64,000 bases of DNA from Alphaproteobacteria bacterium (GTDB lineage Bacteria > Pseudomonadota > Alphaproteobacteria > Puniceispirillales > Puniceispirillaceae). Positions 8,144-17,161 of this stretch are shown one piece after another. The position numbers and the translations under genes are program-made. The notes under the pieces were generated by a model. The model worked only from the letters and a program-made list of their open reading frames with translations, ran no database searches and was not told where the DNA came from. Location of the stretch: contig JADHLI010000006.1 of the NCBI GenBank assembly GCA_016780775.1, positions 1-64,000 on the forward strand, given 5' to 3'. The stretch's first letter is position 1. The number at the start of each line of letters is the position of its first letter.

Positions 8144-10054
8144 TTACAGACTAAAACTTGCGGATATGGGACGCGGCTGGCCATCCCCAGCACTGCTGAT
8201 TTTACGCAAATGGCGCAGTAATGCTACGACGGCAGCGGGCGTCATGCCAGGAATTCGGCTAGCCTGCCCAATAGTTTGCGGCTGATAACGGGCAAGCAAA
8301 TCTTTTGATTCAGACGATAGACCGCCTATCGCTGATATATTTAAATGAGCAGGAATTTTAACCGCATCATCACGGCGCATGGCGTCAATATCTGCCTGCT
8401 GCCGCTCCAGATAACCAGCATAGCGGCAATCTGTTTCTAATTGGTTATGTAGGGGCTCAGGGATTGTTGCTAGTTCTGGCCAAATTTCAAAAAGCTGAGT
8501 TAAACCCACCCCTTCCAAGGCTAGCAGGTCGGCAGGTGTTCTCATACTACCATCACGCGGTGTTGGCAAACCAGCCGCTGCCACCACGTTTGGGCCTTTT
8601 GGTTGGCTAGATAGTAACCGGCGCGCGGCACTCAATGCTGTTTTTTTGTCTGTCCAGTGACGTGAACGTACCGGCCCAATACAGCCAATTTCTAAACCTT
8701 TGTCTGTAAGCCGTTGATCTGCATTATCAGCTCGTAAATGTAGACGATATTCCGCACGAGAGGTAAACATCCGGTAAGGCTCTGGCGCGCCCTTGGTAAC
8801 CAGATCATCAACCATAACCCCAATATATGCATCCGCACGGTCTAAAATAAAGCCGTCAGCTGCTTTTGCAGATGGGTTGCAATGCAGGCTAGCGTTAATA
8901 CCGGCAATAAGACCTTGCGCAGCCGCCTCCTCATAGCCTGTTGTCCCATTAATCTGGCCAGCTAAAAACAGGCCTTTCAGAGCCTTTAACTCTAGGGTTG
9001 GCGCTAAGGCACGCGGGTCAATAAAGTCATATTCTATAGCATAGCCAAATTGCAAAATCTCAGTCTTTTCAAGCCCTTCTATTGTGGCAATAAGGGCAGA
9101 CTGCACATCACGTGGCAGACTGGTAGAAATGCCATTTGGATAAACTGTGCTATCATCTAGCCCTTCTGGTTCTAGAAAAATTTGATGCGAGCTTTTATCC
9201 GCAAAACGGTGAATTTTATCTTCAATAGATGGGCAATAACGTGGCCCCTGACCTTCAATTTGGCCTGAATAAACAGCAGAAAGATGGATAGAATCAGAAA
9301 TAATCTGATGCGTTTTCTCGTTAGTACGGGTAATGCCGCAAGAAATTTGAGGGACTTCAATGCGCTGCGTCAAGCTAGAAAACGGCACCAAAATATCGTC
9401 TGCCGGCTGCATTACCAGCCTATCCCAGTCGATAGTTCTCCCGTTTAGACGGGCCGGCGTACCCGTTTTTAATCTTCCCACTGGTAGACCCAATCCGCGC
9501 AGCCGTTTGGCCAATTGCAAAGATGGGCGCTCCCCAAAGCGACCTGCTGGTGTGCGCTCCGTACCTAAGTGAATAAGCCCGCCGAGAAAAGTTCCGGTGG
9601 TGAGCACTACCGAAGGGGCATAAATATGCCGGCCATCTTCGGTAATAATGCCTGTTATTTGCCCATTTTCGGTGCTTAAATCCCCAACAGCTCCTTCGAT
9701 AATTTGCAAATTATCTTGCGACGCCAATAATTCCTGCACAGCGTTACGATACAGCTTTCGGTCTGCTTGGGCACGTGGTCCCTGAACTGCTGGCCCACGC
9801 GATTTATTTAACATGCGAAACTGAATGCCTGCCTTATCGATGGCTTGACCCATCAAGCCATCTAACGCGTCAATTTCCCGCACAAGCTGACCCTTGCCCA
9901 GCCCACCAATTGCCGGATTACAAGACATTTCCCCAATTTTATCTACTGCAATTGTTACCAGCGCAGTAGCCGCACCCATGCGCGCCGCTGCTGCTGCTGC
10001 TTCGGTGCCTGCATGACCACCACCAATTACAATGACATCAAATTTCTGGCTCAT
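8144..10054 (-). CDS. mnmG: tRNA uridine-5-carboxymethylaminomethyl modification enzyme MnmG
   Basis: FAD-dependent partner of MnmE (GidA) that installs the carboxymethylaminomethyl group at the wobble uridine of several tRNAs. The N-terminal dinucleotide fold reads VIGGGHAGTEAA (residues 10-21). The family signatures CNPAIGG.GKG (about 46-56), GPRAQADR and GTFLGG follow. The C-terminal helical domain that contacts MnmE ends the protein at 636 residues, near the usual 620-630. It is followed after 10 bases by rsmG and preceded by a parS-bearing spacer that separates it from mnmE. Confidence 0.97.
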   Translation of the reverse strand: MSQKFDVIVIGGGHAGTEAAAAAARMGAATALVTIAVDKIGEMSCNPAIGGLGKGQLVREIDALDGLMGQAIDKAGIQFRMLNKSRGPAVQGPRAQADRKLYRNAVQELLASQDNLQIIEGAVGDLSTENGQITGIITEDGRHIYAPSVVLTTGTFLGGLIHLGTERTPAGRFGERPSLQLAKRLRGLGLPVGRLKTGTPARLNGRTIDWDRLVMQPADDILVPFSSLTQRIEVPQISCGITRTNEKTHQIISDSIHLSAVYSGQIEGQGPRYCPSIEDKIHRFADKSSHQIFLEPEGLDDSTVYPNGISTSLPRDVQSALIATIEGLEKTEILQFGYAIEYDFIDPRALAPTLELKALKGLFLAGQINGTTGYEEAAAQGLIAGINASLHCNPSAKAADGFILDRADAYIGVMVDDLVTKGAPEPYRMFTSRAEYRLHLRADNADQRLTDKGLEIGCIGPVRSRHWTDKKTALSAARRLLSSQPKGPNVVAAAGLPTPRDGSMRTPADLLALEGVGLTQLFEIWPELATIPEPLHNQLETDCRYAGYLERQQADIDAMRRDDAVKIPAHLNISAIGGLSSESKDLLARYQPQTIGQASRIPGMTPAAVVALLRHLRKISSAGDGQPRPISASFSL

Positions 10055-10163
10055 TTATCTGCCTAAATACGCTTAGAGAATAATATCTTATGGCTCAAAT
10101 ACTGCGGAACAGTAGCAATATGCCTTTGCAAAATTCCCCTGATAATTCGTCGCTAGCTTAATC

Positions 10164-10179
10164 TGTTTCACGTGAAACG
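10164..10179. promoter_or_regulatory. parS: parS site 2 (15 of 16) in the mnmE-mnmG gap
   Basis: TGTTTCACGTGAAACG: the core GTTTCACGTGAAAC is a perfect inverted repeat; only the last base departs from the 16-bp consensus. It lies in the 175-bp space between mnmE and mnmG, where I see nothing else recognisable. Confidence 0.9.
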
Positions 10180-10229
10180 GCAATCTGCTTTTCAGCGCAT
10201 AGAGTTCAGCGCCAGTATTTATCTTAAAA

Positions 10230-11576
10230 TTATTTACCGATACAAAAACGCGAGAAAATATGGTCGAGTAATTCTTCAACATCAATATGCCCAGTTATCC
10301 GCCCCAATGCAGAGGCAGCACGCCGATAATCCTCCGCTATCAAGGCAATATCGCCCTCCCATGACAGGGTCTGGCTATGCTGTAACCTTACAAGAGCGGC
10401 TGCGAATGCATCACGGTGACGTGCACGGGTAATAATGGGTGTCTGGTTTGCCTGATTAAGGGGGGCTAGATAGCTATGTAAGGCTGCTTCAATTTTCTGG
10501 GCTGTTTTACTTTGTGTTAAATCAGCTGAAAAATAGCCATCCTCATCCAGATCTGCCGCCACTAGCCCTTTATCTGACTTACTGGCAATAATCAAATAAG
10601 GGGAGCCGAATTCTTGGCACATCTTATCCGCTGTTTCTGCCCAACCAGGCTGACTACCATCTATGACTAACAACACCAAATCTGCTGTATTTATCTCAGT
10701 TTGTGCGCGCAAAATCCCCTCTGCTTCAATATTATCAGCAGTTTCACGAAATCCGGCAGTATCAGCTAACCGAACAGGAATTCCAGATAAAGTCAGACGC
10801 ACCTCTATCACGTCCCTTGTTGTGCCTTCAGTATCAGATACAATAGCGGCGTTGCGGCCAGCCAATAAATTCATCAAGGTTGATTTGCCCGCATTTACCG
10901 GCCCCGCTATGACCACAGACAGACCATTTCGGATAATCTCACCAAAGCGCTGATCATCAAGCGCGGTTTCAAGGGCCGCGCATAATTTTGCGGTATCTGC
11001 CTCTATCTCTTGGCGTAATGCTTCTGGAAGCTCTTCATCAGCAAAATCAATAAGGGCCTCTAAATGTGCAAGCAGCCGTGCTATCTCCTCACGCCAGAAC
11101 CCTACTGGCCGACTAAGCTGCCCGGTCATTTGAGCACTCGCTTGCCGGCGCTGCAGCGTCGTTTCCGCCTCAATAAGGTCTGCTAACCCTTCTGCAGCGG
11201 TTATATCCATTTTGCCATTATCTAGCGCTCGCCGCGTAAACTCGCCTGCCTCAGCAGGGCGAAACCCTTCTGTCTTTGCCAGCACACCCAATATATCCTC
11301 AATGACCGCGACTGACCCGTGACAATGGATTTCTAGTACATCCTCACCCGTGGCTGAGGCTGGTGCTGCAAAGCCAAGCAACATCACATCATCAAGTATA
11401 ATGCCCCTATCATCTTTTAAAAAGACCCGTTTCGCTGTACGTGGTACACTAGCTTCTACACCAAATAAATGCGGTACCCGCAGCGCGCTAACGCCTGAAA
11501 TACGGATAACGGCAATGGCTGACACACCAGGCGGCGTCGCTAGCGCAAATATTGTATCAGCATTTGAAAAGGACAT
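10230..11576 (-). CDS. mnmE: tRNA modification GTPase MnmE
   Basis: GTPase (TrmE) that, with MnmG, modifies wobble uridines. It has an N-terminal folate-binding domain (TIFALATPPG, EIHCHGS) and a helical domain interrupted by a G domain. The P-loop reads GPVNAGKST, switch II is DTAGFRET, and the G4-like motif is SKSD. The conserved C-terminal CIGK ends the protein. ATG 11576 has AGGA at about 7 bases and starts at the usual family position (448 residues), so it is preferred to an upstream TTG at 11603. Divergent from ogt. Confidence 0.96.
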   Translation of the reverse strand: MSFSNADTIFALATPPGVSAIAVIRISGVSALRVPHLFGVEASVPRTAKRVFLKDDRGIILDDVMLLGFAAPASATGEDVLEIHCHGSVAVIEDILGVLAKTEGFRPAEAGEFTRRALDNGKMDITAAEGLADLIEAETTLQRRQASAQMTGQLSRPVGFWREEIARLLAHLEALIDFADEELPEALRQEIEADTAKLCAALETALDDQRFGEIIRNGLSVVIAGPVNAGKSTLMNLLAGRNAAIVSDTEGTTRDVIEVRLTLSGIPVRLADTAGFRETADNIEAEGILRAQTEINTADLVLLVIDGSQPGWAETADKMCQEFGSPYLIIASKSDKGLVAADLDEDGYFSADLTQSKTAQKIEAALHSYLAPLNQANQTPIITRARHRDAFAAALVRLQHSQTLSWEGDIALIAEDYRRAASALGRITGHIDVEELLDHIFSRFCIGK

Positions 11577-11650
11577 TCTGTTTTCCTGTTTTAAAAAGCG
11601 CAATATCAGTAGTGGCTAAGCAATGGCAGATGACAGGTTAGGCAATAGTT

Positions 11651-11677
11651 TTGACATTTTCTTAATCATGCTACACT
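11651..11677 (+). promoter_or_regulatory. Possible sigma-70-type promoter of ogt
   Basis: TTGACA (11651-11656) is a perfect -35 hexamer. TACACT (11672-11677) follows with a short 15-base spacer. A transcript would begin roughly 60 bases before the ogt start. The short spacer makes this tentative. Confidence 0.3.
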
Positions 11678-11743
11678 CCCATGTCTATAGATACATTTGG
11701 GAAACTCTATCTCTTTACAAATTTTTGCTACAGGAGAATGGCT

Positions 11744-12271
11744 ATGACCTATTCTAGTATTACCCATACCCCGCTTGGTTATATGCGGGCAATCACCACA
11801 GATATTGGTGTTTGCAGATTAGATTGGCAGCAAACTCCTTTTACAATACAGCCTGACCAAATAGATAATCAGCAAAATGATGTTTCACGTGAAACAATCA
11901 GCCAGTTAAATGCATACTTAGCGGGGAAACGTCCAAAATTTACTCTCCCATTAGATTTATCAAACATTGCACCCACACTTCAAAAATGGCTGCTTGTTCT
12001 GAATGACGTTCCTTATGGTGAAACCATTTCTTATGCTGACTTTGCAGACCTTTGGGGCAACCGTAAAGCTGCCCGCGCTGCGGGCGGCGCATGCCAGCGT
12101 AATCCCCTACCGATTATCGTGCCATGCCATCGTGTTTTAAAAGGTGATGGTAGTTATGATAATTATAGTGGCGGCGACAATAAAAACCCGCAACACCCTG
12201 ATAATGTATACAGAAAACAATGGCTTATAGAATTAGAGGCTCAGAACTTCCAAAACCAATTAGCCTCTTAA
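11744..12271 (+). CDS. ogt: Methylated-DNA--protein-cysteine methyltransferase
   Basis: Suicidal repair protein that removes the alkyl group from O6-alkylguanine. The active-site motif is IPIIVPCHRV (Cys at about residue 128 from this start); before it lie the DNA-binding helix YADFADLWGNRKAARAAGGAC and, after it, the YSGG loop. AGGAG (11732-11736) is 7 bases from ATG 11744 but only 1 base from ATG 11738, so 11744 is preferred (175 residues); other in-frame starts reach 11681. It is the only rightward gene in a leftward block, and it carries a perfect parS in its coding sequence. Confidence 0.9.
   Translation: MTYSSITHTPLGYMRAITTDIGVCRLDWQQTPFTIQPDQIDNQQNDVSRETISQLNAYLAGKRPKFTLPLDLSNIAPTLQKWLLVLNDVPYGETISYADFADLWGNRKAARAAGGACQRNPLPIIVPCHRVLKGDGSYDNYSGGDNKNPQHPDNVYRKQWLIELEAQNFQNQLAS
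11881..11896. promoter_or_regulatory. parS: parS site 3 (perfect 16-bp palindrome) inside ogt
   Basis: TGTTTCACGTGAAACA, a full match to the ParB consensus. It is read in ogt as D-V-S-R-E-T, the same peptide encoded by the rsmG parS, and falls in the poorly conserved N-terminal domain of the repair protein. Confidence 0.95.
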
Positions 12272-12294
12272 TAGCGTTATCAAGCTGTTATTAC

Positions 12295-13554
12295 CTAGCT
12301 GTTCATCTGTTCAAAGAAATCATCATTCGTCTTAGAGTGACGCATCTTATCAGATAAGAACTCCATTGCATCAACAGGGCCCATTTGCATCAAGATACGG
12401 CGCAACACCCACATTTTCGACAAGGTCATCTTGTCCACCAGCAACTCTTCTTTACGCGTACCTGATTTTGTCACATCAATAGCAGGGAAGACACGCTTAT
12501 CAGATAGTTTACGATCTAGCACCACTTCACTATTGCCTGTGCCCTTGAACTCTTCGAAAATCACTTCATCCATACGTGACCCAGTTTCGATAAGGGCGGT
12601 TGCGATAATTGTTAACGAGCCGCCCTGTTCCACATTACGCGCAGCACCAAAAAAGCGCTTTGGACGTTGCAGCGCATTTGCATCAACCCCGCCTGTCAGC
12701 ACTTTGCCAGACGATGGTACGACAGTGTTATATGCCCGTGCTAAACGCGTGATAGAATCCAGCAAAATGACAACATCTCGCTTATGCTCAACTAGCCGCT
12801 TTGCTTTTTCGATAACCATATCAGTAACTTGCACGTGACGCACTGCAGGCTCATCAAAGGTAGAGGAGATAACCTCCCCATTTACAGACCGCTGCATATC
12901 CGTTACTTCTTCTGGCCGCTCATCGATTAGTAGCACAATCAGATAGACTTCGGGGTGATTAATAGCAATCGCGTGAGCGATGCTCTGCAGCATCATGGTT
13001 TTACCTGTACGCGGCGGCGCAACAATCAAGCCGCGCTGGCCTTTACCCATAGGCGAGATAAGGTCAATAACGCGCGGCGTATTGTCTTTTTTATCTGGAT
13101 CAAACGGCAGCTCTAGCGATAATTTCTCATCAGGATAGAGAGGTGTTAAATTATCAAAATTAATCCGGTGGCGGACCGCATCTGGATCTTCGAAATTAAT
13201 AGATTCTACTTTAAGCAACGCAAAATATCGCTCGCCATCCTTTGGCGCTCTTATCTCTCCTTCAACAGTATCCCCGGTACGCAAGCTAAATCTACGAATC
13301 TGGCTAGGTGAGACATAAATATCATCTGGGCCTGGCAGATAGTTTGATTCAGGTGCCCGCAGAAAACCGAACCCATCAGAGAGTACTTCTAATACTCCAG
13401 ACCCCCTAATGATGACGTCATTCTCCGCTAATTGTTTAAGAATAGCGAACATCATATCTTGAGTACGAAGAGTAGAAGCGTTTTCAATCTCTAGCTCTTC
13501 AGCATAAGCAAGTAATTCAGATGCTGATTTTGATTTTAGTTCCTTGAGATGCAT
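12295..13554 (-). CDS. rho: Transcription termination factor Rho
   Basis: Hexameric RNA helicase that terminates transcription. The 419 residues show the N-terminal helix bundle and cold-shock-like RNA-binding domain ([16 protein letters not shown], about 57-72), the P-loop [11 protein letters not shown] near 177-187, Walker [15 protein letters not shown], the Q-loop and R-loop ([18 protein letters not shown]). ATG 13554 begins [10 protein letters not shown], the family start. Upstream lie about 200 noncoding bases with a direct repeat; the gene is convergent with ogt, 23 bases away. Confidence 0.98.
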   Translation of the reverse strand: MHLKELKSKSASELLAYAEELEIENASTLRTQDMMFAILKQLAENDVIIRGSGVLEVLSDGFGFLRAPESNYLPGPDDIYVSPSQIRRFSLRTGDTVEGEIRAPKDGERYFALLKVESINFEDPDAVRHRINFDNLTPLYPDEKLSLELPFDPDKKDNTPRVIDLISPMGKGQRGLIVAPPRTGKTMMLQSIAHAIAINHPEVYLIVLLIDERPEEVTDMQRSVNGEVISSTFDEPAVRHVQVTDMVIEKAKRLVEHKRDVVILLDSITRLARAYNTVVPSSGKVLTGGVDANALQRPKRFFGAARNVEQGGSLTIIATALIETGSRMDEVIFEEFKGTGNSEVVLDRKLSDKRVFPAIDVTKSGTRKEELLVDKMTLSKMWVLRRILMQMGPVDAMEFLSDKMRHSKTNDDFFEQMNS

Positions 13555-13649
13555 AACAAATGACCATGAATAACAATAAGGGAAGGGAGATATAATTGTC
13601 CGGCTTACTGAAGAGCTGATATTATATGGAATAAATGCTGGTCTCTATG

Positions 13650-13678
13650 GGTGGACAACTACACATTTAGGTGGACAA
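13650..13678. repeat. Direct repeat GGTGGACAA upstream of rho
   Basis: GGTGGACAA occurs at 13650-13658 and again at 13670-13678, offset by exactly 20 bases, about two helical turns. It lies 95-125 bases before the rho start codon, in the 203-bp rho-hemJ gap. Same-face spacing suits a dimeric DNA-binding protein, but no regulator can be named. The rest of the gap is AT-rich with no recognisable gene. Confidence 0.45.
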
Positions 13679-13757
13679 TTCTTCCTACACTTGGTCGCAA
13701 TTATCAAAAAAAGTCAAGAAATGATTAGAAAAGTTAATATTTAGAGAAAATTGCCCA

Positions 13758-14183
13758 TTAAATAGGCTCAACTACCGCCATAATAACGATAATGATCATT
13801 AAAATGGTCGGAGCTTCGTTCCAAATACGATACGCGCTATCTTTGCGAGCCCTGTCTTTTTCTAACTCTTTGCGCATTTTTCCAAAAACCATATGCGCTG
13901 CGGTCATACCTATGATACTCACGATTTTGATCATCATCCAAATTTCAGATAACAAACCGGGGTTCATATACAACATCGCCAGCCCAAACCCCCAGCTAGC
14001 TATCATTGCTGGATTCATAATCGCTTTTAAAAGGCGGCGCTCCATCAGCTTAAAGGTTACAGCACGGACAGACCCTGCTTCTACCATTGCATGATAAACA
14101 TAAAGTCGCGGCAAATATAATAATCCGGCCATCCAAGCGATAACAGATATTACATGTAACGCTTTAATCCATTCATAAGCCAT
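13758..14183 (-). CDS. hemJ: Protoporphyrinogen oxidase HemJ
   Basis: Inner-membrane enzyme oxidising protoporphyrinogen IX to protoporphyrin IX. The 141-residue protein has four predicted membrane segments. The family His is seen in WIKALHVISVIAWMAGL, with LPRLYVYH close behind, and the second half shows FGLAMLYMNPG, the Lys-containing loop and AHMVFGKMRKEL. It lies 23 bases downstream of hemE, so two haem steps are probably co-transcribed. Confidence 0.93.
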   Translation of the reverse strand: MAYEWIKALHVISVIAWMAGLLYLPRLYVYHAMVEAGSVRAVTFKLMERRLLKAIMNPAMIASWGFGLAMLYMNPGLLSEIWMMIKIVSIIGMTAAHMVFGKMRKELEKDRARKDSAYRIWNEAPTILMIIIVIMAVVEPI

Positions 14184-14206
14184 TGATACTCTCCGCTTTG
14201 TAAGGT

Positions 14207-15223
14207 TTATGCGCGTATTAACGCCAATAATTCAGTGACGTGCTCAGGCGGCGTTTGCGGCACAATTCCGTGGCCTAAATTAAAAATATGTCGGCGGCTA
14301 GCAAAAATTTCCAATATTTCATTAACCTCACGCCGCATGACGTCCCCGCCAGATACAAGACATAATGGGTCAAGATTACCTTGCAAAACGATGTCCGAGC
14401 GTAAATTCTCTGCAGCCCAACGCCTATCTACATAATGGTCAAGCGCTAGGGCTTGGATATCAACCTCTTCGCTATATTCTTTCAGCCCTTCAGAAAGACC
14501 TTTCGGAAAAGAGATTATCGGTAAATGGATGCCAGAACTACGCAGGTCAGCGATAATTTTCTTATGCAGACTGGTTATAACACGACCACGTTGTGATGCG
14601 GGTACCGCCCCTGCCCAACTATCAAAAAGCATTAATACATTTGCGCCTGCATTCGCCTGCAAAGTTAGAAAAGAAACCACATATTCTGCTAAATGATGAA
14701 GAAGTTTTTCACTTTCTTTAGGCTTTGACCATAACCAGTCCCGGGCAAAATTAAAATCACGTGACCCTGCCCCTTCGGTAATATAGGTCATCAGAGTCCA
14801 GGGCGCGCCCGAAAACCCAATAAGAGCGGTTTGTTCTGGTAATTTTCCGCGGGTAAGCTTTATCGCATCAGCCACTGGTTTTAAAAAATTCTGAAATTCA
14901 TCAAAATCTGGCAATGATAACTCATCAACAGAATTTAGTTTAGTTAAAATTGGACCTGTTCCTGGAATAAACTTTACCTCCCTGCCAATGGCATGGGGTA
15001 CAAGCAAGATATCAGAGAAAATGATTGAAGCATCAAAATCATAACGTCTTATAGGTTGCAGAGTTACTTCACAGGCTTTTTCTGGATTTAGGCAAAAATC
15101 GATAAAGTTATTGGCCGATTTCCGCAATTCACGATATTCTGGTAAATAGCGTCCAGCTTGCCTCATTATCCATACAGGTGGTTTATCGGCTGTTTTCCCA
15201 TTTAAAAGGTCAGTGAAGATCAT
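14207..15223 (-). CDS. hemE: Uroporphyrinogen decarboxylase
   Basis: Cytosolic haem-pathway enzyme converting uroporphyrinogen III to coproporphyrinogen III. The signature PPVWIMRQAGRYLPEYR is at about residues 16-32, and a second family motif GFSGAPWTLMTY is near 138-149. Length 338 residues is normal. It is the first gene left of the putative origin and is transcribed away from it; this hemE-origin adjacency is the arrangement known in Caulobacter and Rickettsia. An AT-rich stretch (15224-15265) immediately upstream probably holds its promoter. Confidence 0.97.
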   Translation of the reverse strand: MIFTDLLNGKTADKPPVWIMRQAGRYLPEYRELRKSANNFIDFCLNPEKACEVTLQPIRRYDFDASIIFSDILLVPHAIGREVKFIPGTGPILTKLNSVDELSLPDFDEFQNFLKPVADAIKLTRGKLPEQTALIGFSGAPWTLMTYITEGAGSRDFNFARDWLWSKPKESEKLLHHLAEYVVSFLTLQANAGANVLMLFDSWAGAVPASQRGRVITSLHKKIIADLRSSGIHLPIISFPKGLSEGLKEYSEEVDIQALALDHYVDRRWAAENLRSDIVLQGNLDPLCLVSGGDVMRREVNEILEIFASRRHIFNLGHGIVPQTPPEHVTELLALIRA

Positions 15224-15686
15224 TGATATAAAACTACCTAAATAAATATATTATATAATAAGGTTGTAGGGGTTGTTGATAGGTGTGAATTCCTGTTTGC
15301 CAGCCTATCCACAATTTTTGCACCTAATTTATCCCCTAATATGCTGTTAGTGCTTACTGGATATCAGAACTTTCATCTAGTCAAAAAATAAAACTATAAC
15401 AGCTCCCTATTTAGCATTTTGTTAATCAGCTTCAACATCCAAGTAAAGTTATCCCCAATATTCACTTTTGGTAACACACTATCTTCAACAAGCCATCTAT
15501 TTGCCCCTAAGATGTGGATAAATTGGACAAAAAATACAAACACTAAAACTTATCCCCATTCTTGGTCTAATTTTAAATAACCGAGGATAAGCTGTAGATA
15601 ATATGATATTTATTTATATCTTCAGAACAAAGCCATTGCGGCATTATGATGACTTCTCAAGTTAGAATTGTTATCACATAGAAATT
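15224..15686. other. oriC: Putative chromosomal replication origin (oriC) between hemE and ppsR
   Basis: A 463-bp noncoding, AT-rich gap with a cluster of DnaA-box-like nonamers. Against TTATCCACA: a perfect box on the minus strand at 15513-15521; one-mismatch boxes at 15305-15313, 15449-15457, 15550-15558 and 15593-15601 (minus); and weaker ones at 15329-15337, 15582-15590 (minus) and 15671-15679. Pure A/T runs lie at the hemE end (15236-15263) and around 15600-15620, candidates for strand opening. The neighbours (hemE on one side, ppsR-maf-coaE-dnaQ on the other, parAB and parS within 10 kb) match the Caulobacter origin. Genes on both sides mostly point outward. Confidence 0.82.
15513..15521 (-). 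promoter_or_regulatory. Perfect DnaA box
   Basis: TGTGGATAA on the plus strand is TTATCCACA on the minus strand, the exact DnaA consensus nonamer, flanked within 65 bases on each side by two TTATCCCCA boxes. Confidence 0.8.
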
Positions 15687-16529
15687 ATGGAAACGACATT
15701 GCATATTCACCTTGTCTCTGATTCAACTGGCGAGACGGTTCATCAGGTCACCAGAGCAGCGCTTGCCCAGTTCTCTAATGTTAAGGCATCAGAACATATT
15801 TGGACGCTGGTGCGCACTTCAGCCCATCTCCAAACCATTCGATCTGGTCTAGAGCGTAATCCGGGGATCATCTTATATTCAATTGTTGACCCCAAAATTC
15901 GTGATGAACTTGAAGCTTTATGTGCAGATTTAAATATTCCTAACCTATCTATATTAGATCCGCTTGTTGACCTGTTTTCTACCGTTTTGGGTTATAAACA
16001 AAATAGCCGTCCCGGCGGCCAACACAAGCTAGACCGTGCTTATTTCGAACGTATGGCAGCGGTTGAATTTGCGGTTAATCATGATGATGGCCTGAATATG
16101 GAAAGTTTGCAAAATGCGCAGATTTTACTCGTTGGCGTCTCCCGCACCTCTAAAACACCTACCTCTATGTATCTTGCTAACAGGGGCTATTGGGTAGCAA
16201 ATTATGCGCTGGTTCCAAATGTTCCTTTTCCGTTAAAAACGATAGAGAAATTTCCAAAATTATTTATTGTTGGTTTAACAACAGATCCTAAACGTTTGGC
16301 GCATGTTCGCCGCAACCGGCTTGCCCATCTAACCGATAAATCAAATCAGAATTATGCAGATATGGAAAAAATTAGCGAAGAGCTCTCTGAGGCGCGCCGG
16401 CTATTTTCCAAGCAAGGATGGCCAGTATTGGATGTTTCGCGCCGTTCTGTTGAAGAGACAGCTGCCGCTATTTTGCATTTATATATGAATCATAAAGAAG
16501 CGCAGGCAGAAAACAACGGGGCTAGCTGA
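15687..16529 (+). CDS. ppsR: PEP synthase / pyruvate phosphate dikinase regulatory protein (DUF299)
   Basis: Bifunctional ADP-dependent kinase and phosphate-dependent phosphorylase that switches PEP synthase or pyruvate phosphate dikinase off and on. The N-terminus IHLVSDSTGETVHQVTRAAL and the P-loop GVSRTSKTPTSMYLANRG (about 150-167) are the family signatures. It has 280 residues. It is the first rightward gene after the putative origin and overlaps maf by one base. Which of the two target enzymes it controls cannot be told from the window, as neither is present. Confidence 0.92.
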   Translation: METTLHIHLVSDSTGETVHQVTRAALAQFSNVKASEHIWTLVRTSAHLQTIRSGLERNPGIILYSIVDPKIRDELEALCADLNIPNLSILDPLVDLFSTVLGYKQNSRPGGQHKLDRAYFERMAAVEFAVNHDDGLNMESLQNAQILLVGVSRTSKTPTSMYLANRGYWVANYALVPNVPFPLKTIEKFPKLFIVGLTTDPKRLAHVRRNRLAHLTDKSNQNYADMEKISEELSEARRLFSKQGWPVLDVSRRSVEETAAAILHLYMNHKEAQAENNGAS

Positions 16530-17161
16530 TGGCAGGATGGGCAATAACCAAGCATAAAATATATCTTGCTTCTGCTAGCCAAACACGCGTCCACCTTCTG
16601 CGATCTGCTGGCTTAGTGTTCGATGCCAAAGCTGCACCTATTGATGAAGAGGCGATTAAGCAAGCTGGCCTGGCTGAAAATGTCCCGCCCGATGATATCG
16701 CTATCACTCTGGCAGAGTTAAAGGCACAAAAACTAGCTAGCCAGAAAGAGGGATATATTATTGGTTGTGACCAGCTTTTAAGCTGTGAGGGTGCAATTTT
16801 CAGTAAGCCGCGCTCCGAGCAGGAAGCTGCCCAACATTTAGAAAAATTAAGCGGCAAAACGCATCGGCTACATAATGCGGTTGTCGTATTTCAGGCAGGC
16901 AGGCGTATTTGGCACCATTGCAGCCATGCAGACCTAACAATGCGTAAATTAACCGCACAAGATATCGCTGACTACCTAGCCTTTTGTGGATCAGACTGCC
17001 TGTCTTCGCCGGGCTGTTATCAGATAGAGGCGGGCGGCGCACAGCTTTTTTCTGAAATAAAAGGTGTCTATTACGATATTTTAGGGCTTCCCTTGCTGCC
17101 CCTTTTACAGCTGCTTCGTGCACATGGCCTAATGGCTATTGATGGCGAGGCTGGCAAATGA
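16529..17161 (+). CDS. maf: Maf-family nucleoside triphosphate pyrophosphatase
   Basis: House-cleaning enzyme hydrolysing non-canonical or modified nucleoside triphosphates. The N-terminal ASASQTRVHLLRSAGL corresponds to the family S-x-R-R motif, here with TR in place of the usual PRR. DEEAIKQ and GCDQLLSCEG follow, and LSGKTHRLHNAVVV is the later conserved block. It starts inside the ppsR stop (TGATG) and ends with a 4-base overlap into coaE, so translation of the three is probably coupled. In Caulobacter aroE lies between maf and coaE; here it is absent. Confidence 0.88.
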   Translation: MAGWAITKHKIYLASASQTRVHLLRSAGLVFDAKAAPIDEEAIKQAGLAENVPPDDIAITLAELKAQKLASQKEGYIIGCDQLLSCEGAIFSKPRSEQEAAQHLEKLSGKTHRLHNAVVVFQAGRRIWHHCSHADLTMRKLTAQDIADYLAFCGSDCLSSPGCYQIEAGGAQLFSEIKGVYYDILGLPLLPLLQLLRAHGLMAIDGEAGK

